A stretch of 40,744 bases of DNA from an uncultured Methanobrevibacter sp. (GTDB taxonomy: Archaea; Methanobacteriota; Methanobacteria; Methanobacteriales; Methanobacteriaceae): assembly GCA_900317865.1 (NCBI GenBank), contig ONIK01000007.1, positions 1-40,744 on the forward strand, read 5' to 3'. Below are positions 16,713 to 24,316 of this stretch, piece by piece; positions within the stretch are counted from its first letter, which is position 1; every line of letters begins with the position of its first letter. The position numbers were made by a program, and so were the translations under genes. The notes beneath the pieces are model-generated. The model ran no database searches and was not told the DNA's origin. It saw only the letters and a list, made by a program, of their open reading frames with translations.

Positions 16713-18380
16713 TTATTTATGTGCATAATAGAATACTAATTCATTATCTTTGATTTCATCCAAACGTGCAAATCCAACTCTTTCGAATTGGACAATGTCG
16801 CCAACATTTAAATCAGATAATGCTGCTTCACCAAGACCTGTTTTAAGTGATGCATCATCCATTACAATAGTAACGTTAACATTGTCTTCGGCAGGAACCC
16901 ACTGAATTATTCTTGCCTTCAAATCTCTAGCATCTTCAAAGGAAGTTGAATTGTATGTGATTTCATCGCCTTTAATGTCAACATTGACTGCATCCATCAA
17001 TCTGAATACACCATCAGCAATGTCTGATTTGGCTAGATAAGCGCTGCCGTCAAAAGGAAGTAATCTGTTGCCCCTGTCCATATGGTCCGCATGAAGCGGT
17101 CTTTCAACAATGACTTTACCGCCTTCATAATTTTTAACTTCAATTAACTGAGGGTCTTCTACAAAGAAATAACGATTTGCTATAGGTTCCAATAAATTAC
17201 GGTTTAAACCATAAATCTTTTTCCAGCTGATAGCTGAATCGGCCATTTTAACACCGATTTCAGTAATCAGATTGTAAATGGTTCTTGGGTCAATTCCTCT
17301 TCTTGCAACAGCCCTTAAAGTTCCAAGTCTAGGGTCATCCCATCCGCTGTATGTTCCATTTTCTATACCTTCAAGTGCTTTTGAAGTACTTAAAGCAATG
17401 TCTTCCATTTTTAATCTGCCGTAGTGAATGAATTCAGGCAAGTCCCATCCCATATGGTCATACAGGTATTTCTGTTTTTCACTGTTTGCAAGATGGTCTT
17501 TTCCCCTTAAAACGTGAGTCATTCCCATCAGATGGTCATCTACTGAAACGGAGAAATTCATCATAGGGTATATCCTGTACTTATTGCCTAATCTAGGATG
17601 GGTTTCATCAACAAGTCTCATTGCCACCCAGTCACGGATAGCAGGATTTTTATGATTGATATCAGTTTTTACTCTTAAAACAGCTTCTCCAGCATCCATT
17701 GTATCAAATTTGTCCCATAATTCAAGGTTCTTCTCAACAGAATTGTCTCTGCACGGACAGGCCTTACAATTATCTTTCAGTTCCTTGAATGCAGCACCGT
17801 CACAGGTACACATGTAGGCTGCACCTTTTTCAATTAGCTGGCGGGCATGGTCATAATAAATATCAAACCTGTCGGACTGATAAACAATTTCATCAGGATT
17901 GATTCCAAGCCATTTCAAATCTTCTGGAATCATTTCATAAGCATCTTCATAAACCCTTTTCGGGTCAGTATCTTCAATCCTTAAGATTAATTTACCGTTA
18001 TGTCTTTTTACATATTCGGCATTTGGAACTGCAGCTCTTGAGTGTCCTATGTGCAATGGTCCGCTAGGGTTTGGAGCAAAACGCAAAACGATATTTTCAT
18101 GAGTTCCAGGAAGTTCCTGAAGTCCTTCTTCTTTTACCTGTTTTTTCTCCTGAACTTCAACGCCATATTTTTCCATTTCACTTGCCTGCTCTTCAGAGGA
18201 TAAGTTATTTACCTGAGCTACAATCTTTCCTGCAAGCGGCCCTATTTCTTTTGCTCTGCTTCTGAGTTCCGGTTCATTTGCCATGATGGAACCCATAACA
18301 GCACCCGGGTTTGCACTTCCTTTGTGTTTAGCAGCATTCAATAAAGCATGCTTATATACAATTTCTTCTAAATCATTCAT
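16713..18380 (-). CDS. gltX: Glutamate--tRNA ligase (archaeal type)
   Basis: A 555-residue class I aminoacyl-tRNA synthetase of the archaeal/eukaryotic GluRS type. It has the HIGH-type motif FAPNPSGPLHIGHSRA (His110 to His113), the IEDTDPKR glutamate/ATP region, a cysteine cluster (Cys191, 193, 205, 208, 210) that probably binds zinc, and a KMSKS-equivalent ALSTSKAL (Ser331-Lys334). The C-terminal half is the beta-barrel anticodon-binding region of this type. In methanogens the enzyme charges both tRNA-Glu and tRNA-Gln with glutamate, the latter being amidated afterwards. The small unknown gene follows 9 bp downstream. Upstream it shares an AT-rich 181-bp region with the divergent TPR gene. 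Confidence 0.95.
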   Translation of the reverse strand: MNDLEEIVYKHALLNAAKHKGSANPGAVMGSIMANEPELRSRAKEIGPLAGKIVAQVNNLSSEEQASEMEKYGVEVQEKKQVKEEGLQELPGTHENIVLRFAPNPSGPLHIGHSRAAVPNAEYVKRHNGKLILRIEDTDPKRVYEDAYEMIPEDLKWLGINPDEIVYQSDRFDIYYDHARQLIEKGAAYMCTCDGAAFKELKDNCKACPCRDNSVEKNLELWDKFDTMDAGEAVLRVKTDINHKNPAIRDWVAMRLVDETHPRLGNKYRIYPMMNFSVSVDDHLMGMTHVLRGKDHLANSEKQKYLYDHMGWDLPEFIHYGRLKMEDIALSTSKALEGIENGTYSGWDDPRLGTLRAVARRGIDPRTIYNLITEIGVKMADSAISWKKIYGLNRNLLEPIANRYFFVEDPQLIEVKNYEGGKVIVERPLHADHMDRGNRLLPFDGSAYLAKSDIADGVFRLMDAVNVDIKGDEITYNSTSFEDARDLKARIIQWVPAEDNVNVTIVMDDASLKTGLGEAALSDLNVGDIVQFERVGFARLDEIKDNELVFYYAHK

Positions 18381-18561
18381 TTAATCATCACAATTTAAAT
18401 TTTATTAAAAAATAAGTAAATAGAGTAAAACTCTTATTATAATATAGTATTTAATTTAAGATATAAAAATACTTAATGTTTTTTAATTAAAAAAAACATA
18501 ATTTAAATTGAGAGTAGTTATTAAAAAAAGGAGAAGATAAAAAAAATTATGGGTAGATAAA

Positions 18562-19563
18562 ATGAGTGATGCTATAGAAACGGCAAAACTATACATTCAG
18601 GATGAAAACTATAAGGAAGCATTTAAACTATCTAAAAAAAGACATTCGAAAGACGATATTGAAGATTACCTTACTATTTTAGACTTACTGATTGATGAAG
18701 AATACATGCCTGCCCTTGAGGAAAAGGGAATGTATTACCAGTATTATGATGAGACTCACGACAATGGAGATTATGGTGAAAAATACTTTGACAGATATCT
18801 GGAAAAACAGCCACGATCCATTAATGTCCTATGTGATAAAGCATTATCTCGATTTAATAAAAATAAAATAGATGAAGCACTGGAATATATGGATAAGGCA
18901 GAAGAAAAATACAAATCATATTCTCCTATTGAAAAACCTAGAATTTCCAAAAAAGAAGTTAAAATGGGTAAGATTGAACTTTTAATTCAGGCAAAAAGAT
19001 ATGAAGAAGCTCTGACTAACCTCGACAATTATGAAAAGCAGTATGGTGGAGACAGCAAATCTGACCTATACAAAGGACAGATGCTTCAAAAATGTGGTGA
19101 AAACAACAAAGCATTGGAATATCTGGATAAATCCCTTGAAAATGAAGAAACGTTAATTGCATACAACTCCAAAGGCGATGCATTGTATGAACTTGGGGAG
19201 TATAAAAGTGCATTAAAATACTTTGATCACTGCATTAGCTATGAAAAGCAGGTAGACGATTTGGAATTAATTACCAACTTTAATTATAAGGCTGCATTTT
19301 GCTGCGTTAAATTAGGGGATGATAAAGAAGCGGTTAAATATCTGAATAAAACCATCAATATGCTGAATGAACATGGAAGACTGCCGAAAGACCTGGAAAT
19401 GATTTATCAGAAATGTTCATTTGAAAAGGAAAGAATTATGAAAACGGGCAATGTCAAAGATGCCGAATTTAAACAGACCAGATTTTTTTCAGCAAAAACA
19501 GCCATTATATTGTTAATTATTATTTTTATAATGTATATAATATTGAAAATGACGGGTTATTAA
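18562..19563 (+). CDS. Tetratricopeptide-repeat protein with C-terminal membrane anchor
   Basis: A 333-residue protein made of helical TPR-like pairs. The clearest repeats are ALEYMDKAEEKYK (about 110-122), NKALEYLDKSLEN (about 194-206), ALYELGEYKSALKYFDHCI (about 214-232) and KLGDDKEAVKYLNKTINML. Residues 312-333 are a single hydrophobic segment, so it is probably tail-anchored with the repeats facing the cytoplasm. TPR proteins serve as docking platforms. The aldo-keto reductase starts 1 bp after its stop and the methyltransferase follows, so the three probably form one operon. Confidence 0.85.
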   Translation: MSDAIETAKLYIQDENYKEAFKLSKKRHSKDDIEDYLTILDLLIDEEYMPALEEKGMYYQYYDETHDNGDYGEKYFDRYLEKQPRSINVLCDKALSRFNKNKIDEALEYMDKAEEKYKSYSPIEKPRISKKEVKMGKIELLIQAKRYEEALTNLDNYEKQYGGDSKSDLYKGQMLQKCGENNKALEYLDKSLENEETLIAYNSKGDALYELGEYKSALKYFDHCISYEKQVDDLELITNFNYKAAFCCVKLGDDKEAVKYLNKTINMLNEHGRLPKDLEMIYQKCSFEKERIMKTGNVKDAEFKQTRFFSAKTAIILLIIIFIMYIILKMTGY

Positions 19564-19564
19564 A

Positions 19565-20572
19565 ATGAGACTTGGAAAAACAGATTTGGAAGTTAATAAA
19601 AATGGATTTGGAGCTCTTCCAATCCAGAGAAGAAATATGGATGATTCCGTTGAAATATTGCTCCATGCATATGAAAACGGAATAGACTTTTATGATACTG
19701 CACATTTCTACACGGACAGTGAAGCCAAATTGGGAAAAGCTTTCGAGGATGTGCGTGAAGACATTTACCTTGCAAGCAAAGGAGCTGCTGAAGAAGTGGA
19801 GGAATTCTGGAATCAATTAGAAACATCACTTAAAAGCATGAAAACAGACTATCTGGATTTGTATCAATTCCACAATATCTCATTTTGTCCAAAAAGTGAA
19901 GACGATTTATATAAAGCAATGCTGGAAGCAAAAGATCAAGGCCTGATTAAACATATAGGTATAACAACCCATAAAATTACAATGGCACATGAAGCAATTG
20001 AATCAGGACTATATGAAACGCTTCAATTCCCATTTTCCTATCTGAGTGGTCAGCAAGAAATAAATCTGGTTAACAAATGTAAGAAACTGGATGTCGGTTT
20101 TTTAGCCATGAAAGGAATGGGTGGCGGATTAATTAGCAATTCAAAAGCATCATATGCATTTATGAATCAGTTTGATAATGTATTGCCTATCTGGGGAATT
20201 CAAAAAATGGAAGAACTTGATGAATTCCTGGGCTATGATGAGAACACCATTTTAGATGATGAATTAAGAAAAGCTATTGAAAAAGATAAAAAAGAATTAG
20301 GGGATGATTTCTGCAGAGGCTGCGGATACTGTATGCCATGTCCCGAAGATATTAATATAAGCCTGTGTGCCAGAATGAGCTTATGGATTAGAAGATTTCC
20401 GTCAGAACCTTATTTAACTGAAGAATATCAGGAAATGATGGATAAAACTCTTGACTGTATGGAATGCTATGCCTGTGTAGATAACTGTCCATATGAGCTG
20501 GAAATTCCACGTTTACTTAAAGAGAACTATGAAGACTTTCAAAATGTTTTAAGTGGAAAAACTAAGGTGTGA
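19565..20572 (+). CDS. Aldo/keto reductase with C-terminal 4Fe-4S ferredoxin domain
   Basis: A 335-residue fusion. Residues 1-260 are a shortened aldo/keto reductase barrel with the catalytic tetrad Asp44, Tyr49, Lys72 (ASKGAA) and His103 (YQFHN). The C-terminus has two cysteine clusters, CRGCGYCMPCP and CMECYACVDNCP, for one or two iron-sulfur centres. This fused type is common in anaerobes and methanogens; electrons may be passed from ferredoxin rather than only NADPH. The substrate is unknown. It lies 1 bp behind the TPR gene and its 3' end overlaps the potential GTG start of the methyltransferase gene. Confidence 0.92.
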   Translation: MRLGKTDLEVNKNGFGALPIQRRNMDDSVEILLHAYENGIDFYDTAHFYTDSEAKLGKAFEDVREDIYLASKGAAEEVEEFWNQLETSLKSMKTDYLDLYQFHNISFCPKSEDDLYKAMLEAKDQGLIKHIGITTHKITMAHEAIESGLYETLQFPFSYLSGQQEINLVNKCKKLDVGFLAMKGMGGGLISNSKASYAFMNQFDNVLPIWGIQKMEELDEFLGYDENTILDDELRKAIEKDKKELGDDFCRGCGYCMPCPEDINISLCARMSLWIRRFPSEPYLTEEYQEMMDKTLDCMECYACVDNCPYELEIPRLLKENYEDFQNVLSGKTKV

Positions 20573-20574
20573 AA

Positions 20575-21396
20575 ATGAAACAATGCATTGAAAATCCAAA
20601 TGAAGTAAAATGGGATGAATTTTGGGCCAGCGAACTTGAACAAAAGAAAGACCGTGGAAAAGACTGGGACAAGGCAGCAGAAGGTTTTCACAAAAGAGCC
20701 AAAAAGGATGATTATCACGATGCATTATTCTCAAAACTAATACTGGATGAAAATGACAGTCTCCTGGATTTGGGGTGTGGTGAAGGTTCAATAACACTTC
20801 CATTAGCACTTAAAGTCAGAAAAGTAACTGGCGTTGACTCATCAACAAAAATGCTTGAACTGTTAAACCAGAGAGCTGAAGATAAAGGAATTGATAATGT
20901 AAAAACAATTCTAAAACCTCTTGAAGAGATAACTTATGATGAAGTCGGAGCGCACGATGTTGTTCTGGCATCAAGATCACTGAATGGTATAATACCTATA
21001 AAGAAAACTCTGGAAGAAATCAACAAAATAGCCAATAAATATGTTTTTATTACATTATTCGGTCCTGAAAACTGGAAAATAGAAGGGGAATTTAACGAAT
21101 ACATTGGCAGAGAAAACAAACACTTTCCAGGACATAATTATCTGTTTAACATATTATTCAACATGGGAATCTATGCAAATGTTGAAAGGCTCGACATTAA
21201 AGCATACCGAGAATACGACAGCATTGAAGAAGCCATGGACAATGGAAAATTCCGCCCGGATTTGTTGAATGATGAAGAAAAAGCCAAATTAAAAGAATAT
21301 CTTGAAAAAATTCTTAGCAAAAATCCTGAAACCGGAAAACTACATAACAAAAAAGACAAAGCAGACTGGATTTTAATCTGGTGGAAAAAAGATTAA
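20575..21396 (+). CDS. Class I SAM-dependent methyltransferase
   Basis: A 273-residue protein. The ATG at 20575 is chosen because AAGGTG at 20564-20569 is correctly spaced before it; a GTG at 20569 overlapping the previous stop is the alternative. The SAM-binding motif I, SLLDLGCGEGSITLPLA, and the acidic post-I TGVDSSTKMLEL are clear, followed by a strand DVVLASRSLNG. The first 60 residues (KWDEFWASELEQKKDRGKDW) form a helical cap seen in related methanogen proteins. The target is unknown. Being last in the TPR-reductase operon, it may modify a product of that operon or act in cofactor metabolism. Confidence 0.88.
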   Translation: MKQCIENPNEVKWDEFWASELEQKKDRGKDWDKAAEGFHKRAKKDDYHDALFSKLILDENDSLLDLGCGEGSITLPLALKVRKVTGVDSSTKMLELLNQRAEDKGIDNVKTILKPLEEITYDEVGAHDVVLASRSLNGIIPIKKTLEEINKIANKYVFITLFGPENWKIEGEFNEYIGRENKHFPGHNYLFNILFNMGIYANVERLDIKAYREYDSIEEAMDNGKFRPDLLNDEEKAKLKEYLEKILSKNPETGKLHNKKDKADWILIWWKKD

Positions 21397-21427
21397 AAAA
21401 AAAGTTTTGAAGTGTTAAAACACTCCA
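21395..21427 (-). terminator. Terminator, array unit 1 (bidirectional)
   Basis: Downstream of the frame-broken secreted-protein gene, the minus strand reads a hairpin AGTGT-loop-ACACT (arms 21411-21415 and 21420-21424) and then nine T (21395-21403). Convergent to the methyltransferase gene, it probably stops both transcripts. The same element recurs at about 21881-21913 and, decayed, at about 22371-22400. Confidence 0.6.
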
Positions 21428-21439
21428 TATAATAATTAA

Positions 21440-21684
21440 TTATTGCATCTGATTATTTGGATTAAACGGATTAGTTGGACCCGGATTAAGTGGTCTGTGA
21501 GGACCCCATGGATTAAATGGATCTTTTGTAATATTCAATGGATTATAGTCATTTGAAGCTGAAACACATAATGTTCCATCATCAGAATGTGAATGCAAAC
21601 TATTCACACCAGAAGATGCTGCAACAAAACTCATACCAATTAAAGCAACTGATAAAACAAGTAATGCAACAATTATTTTTTCAT
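21440..21684 (-). pseudogene. Small secreted proline-rich protein, frame broken by a 1-nt contraction after the start
   Basis: The ATG at 21684 (with GGAGGT upstream) is followed by six A and then TAA, so translation stops after three codons. With seven A, as in the paralogue at 22175, the frame would run 81 codons: MKKIIVALLVLSVALIG, then an Ala-Ser cleavage region, a short His/Asp part, and a proline-rich tail (DPFNPWGPHRPLNPGPTNPF). Promoter, 5'-UTR hairpin and terminator match the paralogue. This is therefore a gene turned off by one missing base in a homopolymer. It may be a pseudogene, a phase-variable gene in the 'off' state, or a gene rescued by polymerase slippage. A sequencing error cannot be excluded. 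Confidence 0.7.
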
Positions 21685-21717
21685 GATTATTACCTCCACT
21701 AATTTATAATAACAATA

Positions 21718-21737
21718 CATTAATTTTTTGATTAATG
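21718..21737 (-). promoter_or_regulatory. 5'-UTR inverted repeat, unit 1
   Basis: CATTAAT and ATTAATG arms of 7 bp surround TTTTTG, identical to the element at 22207-22226. It lies between a TATA box (minus-strand TATTTATATA, about 21771-21780) and the start codon, about 12-31 nt downstream of the expected transcription start. It could form an RNA hairpin in the leader or be an operator. Confidence 0.5.
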
Positions 21738-21880
21738 CATGTTCTCTAATTATTAATTGAGATTCGGCCATATATAAATATTTTCGAATACAAGTGATTG
21801 CTTACATCCCAAATTAATTAAAAAAGATTATAAAATTATTTTTTGAACAAAAAAAGAAAAATTATGGTTTTAATCTATTT

Positions 21881-21913
21881 AAAAAAAAAGTTTTGAAGTG
21901 TAAAAATCACTTC
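21881..21913 (-). terminator. Terminator, array unit 2
   Basis: A perfect 6-bp stem GAAGTG/CACTTC (21895-21900 and 21908-21913, 7-nt loop) is followed on the minus strand by nine T (21881-21889), 22 nt after the stop codon of the intact secreted-protein gene. Confidence 0.7.
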
Positions 21914-21935
21914 CATTAAAATTCAACTCATACAA

Positions 21936-22175
21936 CTACTGAAGTACTTCAGGATCAGGAAATGGACCAGATGGTACGAATGGTTCAGGACCAATAATTG
22001 GAAATACCGGACGAGGACTAAAAGGAACTATAGGATTAAATGGTTCAACAGTCGGTATATTGTGATGCCTACCATCATGATTTATATCAAGACCAAAATC
22101 AGAAGCTGCAGAAACAGAACTCATTGCAACAAAAGCAACGGATAAAACAAGTAATACAACAATTATTTTTTTCAT
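21936..22175 (-). CDS. Small secreted proline-rich protein
   Basis: A 79-residue protein with a canonical signal peptide: KK, a hydrophobic core VVLLVLSVAFVAMSS, and cleavage probably after VSA (residue 23) before AS. The mature part of about 55 residues starts DFGLDINHDGRHHNIP and is then rich in proline with phenylalanine (PFNPIVPFSPRPVFP, EPFVPSGPFPDP), the kind of sequence expected to be extended rather than folded. GGAGGT precedes the ATG. The start codon is followed by seven A, a slippage-prone run that is one base shorter in the neighbouring copy. No family is recognised. It could be a wall-associated or secreted peptide. Confidence 0.7.
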   Translation of the reverse strand: MKKIIVVLLVLSVAFVAMSSVSAASDFGLDINHDGRHHNIPTVEPFNPIVPFSPRPVFPIIGPEPFVPSGPFPDPEVLQ

Positions 22176-22206
22176 TATTTTTACCTCCCATAATTTATTA
22201 ACAATA

Positions 22207-22226
22207 CATTAATTTTTTGATTAATG
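22207..22226 (-). promoter_or_regulatory. 5'-UTR inverted repeat, unit 2
   Basis: The same perfect 7-bp inverted repeat as at 21718-21737. The minus-strand TATA box lies at about 22258-22270. Further upstream, AAGT/ACTT arms near 22280-22291 are partly shared with unit 1. The rest of the stretch 22227-22517 contains the third terminator remnant and nothing that looks like a gene. Confidence 0.5.
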
Positions 22227-22517
22227 CATGTTTCCTAATTATTAATATAAATTCGACCATATATAAAGTTTTTCGAATGCAAGTACACACTTACATCTTA
22301 TTTAGACTAAAAAAGACTACACAATTAATATTTAGATAAAAAAAGAATAAATTATGGTTTAAATCTATTTAAAAAAAAATTGAAGTGTGAAAACAATTCC
22401 ATTAAAATTCAACCTTGGAGAAATTCATACGTAATAAAAAAAGAAAACAAAAAAAAACATATGATGAAGATACTGGCATGCCTAAAATAGAAAACAGAAA
22501 AATATTTCTAAAAAAGT

Positions 22518-22550
22518 AAAAAAATACCTATAACAGCAAAGTTATAGGTA
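22518..22550 (-). terminator. Hairpin terminator of the hcp-cupin operon
   Basis: A perfect 9-bp stem (ACCTATAAC/GTTATAGGT, 22526-22549, loop AGCAAA; the outer T-A at 22525/22550 adds a tenth pair) is followed on the minus strand by seven T (22518-22524). It begins 9 nt after the cupin stop codon. Confidence 0.8.
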
Positions 22551-22558
22551 ATTAAATT

Positions 22559-22885
22559 TTAATCAGATTTTATCATGGTTAAAATCATTTTATATGGACT
22601 GTTTACTGCCTGAAGAGCGTGAGGTTCATTTGCAGGCATGATAATAATTTCGCCTTTTTTGACAGTGTTTTTAACGCCGGAAATTGTAATTTCTGCTTCA
22701 CCGTCAATGATTTGAACCATTGCATCGAAAGGGGCTGAATGTTCAGATAAACCCTGGCCCTGATCAAATGCAAAGAAAGTGACTGTTCCCAATTCTTTTT
22801 TAATTACTTCACGACTTACAACAGTATCGTCCTGATATTCAACTAATTTTTGGATATCCAAAGCTTTCGCTTTTATATCGCTCAT
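22559..22885 (-). CDS. Single-domain cupin protein
   Basis: A 108-residue small beta-barrel protein. The cupin motif 1 region (GLSEHSAPFDAMVQIIDGEAEI) has an Ser/His arrangement with one clear His. Motif 2 (KKGEIIIMPANEPHALQA) has the conserved PxxxPH-A pattern. Cupins of this size bind a metal or small ligand. It begins 5 bp after the Hcp gene, so the two share a transcript and probably a role in stress protection. The ligand is unknown. Confidence 0.85.
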   Translation of the reverse strand: MSDIKAKALDIQKLVEYQDDTVVSREVIKKELGTVTFFAFDQGQGLSEHSAPFDAMVQIIDGEAEITISGVKNTVKKGEIIIMPANEPHALQAVNSPYKMILTMIKSD

Positions 22886-22890
22886 TTTCC

Positions 22891-24195
22891 TTACCCCATA
22901 ATCGTTTTGATATCAGCTATTGCATCACCCGTTATTGGAGTTAAATTGTAATTTTCAACTAAAACATTGATGATATCTTCATTACACCATGCAGGAAGAA
23001 TCGGTCCAATCCACATGTCGGTTTTTCCAAGGTATAATAAAGCCCACAATACTGCAGCGGCTTTCTGTTCCATCCAGCTTAATACAATAGTTAATGGCAA
23101 TTCATTTAATTCCATTTCAAATAAGTCACATAAAGCCAATGCCACATCCACTGCAACAATTGTATCATTACATTGTCCGACATCCAATAATCTAGGTATT
23201 CCTTCAATATCTCCTAAATCCAAATCATTGAATTTATATTTACCGCATGCTAATGTTAGGATAACAGTGTCTTCAGGCAAATTTTGTACAAATTCTCTGT
23301 AATAGTCATTGTGTTTTGCCGCTTTGTCACAACCACCAACAACGAAGAATCTGGAGATTTTACCGTCCAATACCAATTCCTTAATTTTATCTGCATGTTC
23401 AACAATAGCTCCTGCACTCCAACCTGTTGTGATTGTAGTTAATTCTTCAGGTTCAAGAGATCCTAATGATTTAGCACAATCGATAACTTCTGAAAAGTCA
23501 TAGTCTTCCACAGTTTTTACGCCTTCAAGTTTAGCTACATCCATAGTGAACATTCTTTCTTTGTAAGCGTCCAATGCCGGAAGTACACAGTTACTTGTTC
23601 CAACAATAGCTGCATTGTATTTTTTAAAGATTGTTCTTTGATCGTGCCATGCTCCACCCAATTGTCCTGCCAAGTTTTCATACTTGTTTAATCCAGGGTA
23701 TCCGTGAGCAGGTAACATTTCAGAATGAGTATAAACCTTAATGTCAGTTCCTTCCACCTGTTTTAACAATTCTTCCAATGCTTTTAGGTCATGGCCAGTT
23801 ACAATAATAGCCGGTCCTTCCTGTGCACCAACTTTTACTTCAACAGGCTGTGGTTCGCCGTATGCCTCGATGTGTGCATCTTTGAGTAATCTCATTACAT
23901 CAACACTTACTTTACCTGCTTCCAATGCCAAAGCAACCAAATCTTCAACATCAAAGTTGACATTGGTTAAAGTTGTGTATAAACCTTTGGTTAAAAATTC
24001 ATCAATTTCAGGGTTCTTTTTACCTAAAACATTTGCATTATAATTATATGCACTGATTCCTTTCATAGTAAAGATTAAATTATCCTGCAATCTTGCTACA
24101 GTTGGTTTTTTTCCACAAACTCCACTTACAGTACAACCAGTACCTTTAGCGGTCTGGGAACATTGATAACAAAACATATCTAAGCCGTCTGCCAT
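22891..24195 (-). CDS. hcp: Hydroxylamine reductase / hybrid cluster protein, short archaeal class
   Basis: A 434-residue hybrid cluster protein. The N-terminal cluster motif is Cys9-x2-Cys12-x8-Cys21-x5-Cys27 (CYQCSQTAKGTGCTVSGVC). Ligands of the hybrid Fe-S-O cluster are found in LACGKYKFN, DVGQCNDT and LSWMEQKA (Glu and Lys). The length of about 430 fits the short class of anaerobic archaea, which lacks part of the N-terminal helix bundle of the 550-residue enzymes. Hcp reduces hydroxylamine in vitro and detoxifies nitric oxide and related reactive nitrogen in bacteria. A TATA-like box lies at about 24238-24250, shared with the divergent TrmB gene. Confidence 0.95.
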   Translation of the reverse strand: MADGLDMFCYQCSQTAKGTGCTVSGVCGKKPTVARLQDNLIFTMKGISAYNYNANVLGKKNPEIDEFLTKGLYTTLTNVNFDVEDLVALALEAGKVSVDVMRLLKDAHIEAYGEPQPVEVKVGAQEGPAIIVTGHDLKALEELLKQVEGTDIKVYTHSEMLPAHGYPGLNKYENLAGQLGGAWHDQRTIFKKYNAAIVGTSNCVLPALDAYKERMFTMDVAKLEGVKTVEDYDFSEVIDCAKSLGSLEPEELTTITTGWSAGAIVEHADKIKELVLDGKISRFFVVGGCDKAAKHNDYYREFVQNLPEDTVILTLACGKYKFNDLDLGDIEGIPRLLDVGQCNDTIVAVDVALALCDLFEMELNELPLTIVLSWMEQKAAAVLWALLYLGKTDMWIGPILPAWCNEDIINVLVENYNLTPITGDAIADIKTIMG

Positions 24196-24316
24196 TTTTA
24201 TTACCTCAATTGATTTTATAGATTTATATTTTATTTAGATAATATATAAGCATTTTGTAACTTATTAAGGGTGAAAAGTAGTAAACTTAAATAAAATGAT
24301 AAACAAAGGATTAAAT

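Larger units (their letters stand above)
21395..22420 (-). repeat. Tandem array of small secreted-protein gene units (two full, one remnant)
   Basis: Two adjacent units of about 490 bp each contain, on the minus strand, an upstream element, a TATA box, a 7-bp inverted repeat, GGAGGT, a signal-peptide gene and a hairpin terminator. Matching blocks include CATTAATTTTTTGATTAATG (21718-21737 and 22207-22226). Other matches are the ATTATGGTTT...ATCTATTTAAAAAAAA block (about 21860-21890 and 22350-22380) and the GAAGTG hairpins. A third copy of the terminator block at about 22350-22415 has no gene behind it and marks a lost third unit. Confidence 0.8.

Noticed and set aside
22967..24043. Three plus-strand frames across hcp
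   Set aside because: Antisense to the hybrid cluster protein; composition is Ser/Thr/Pro-rich shadow type.
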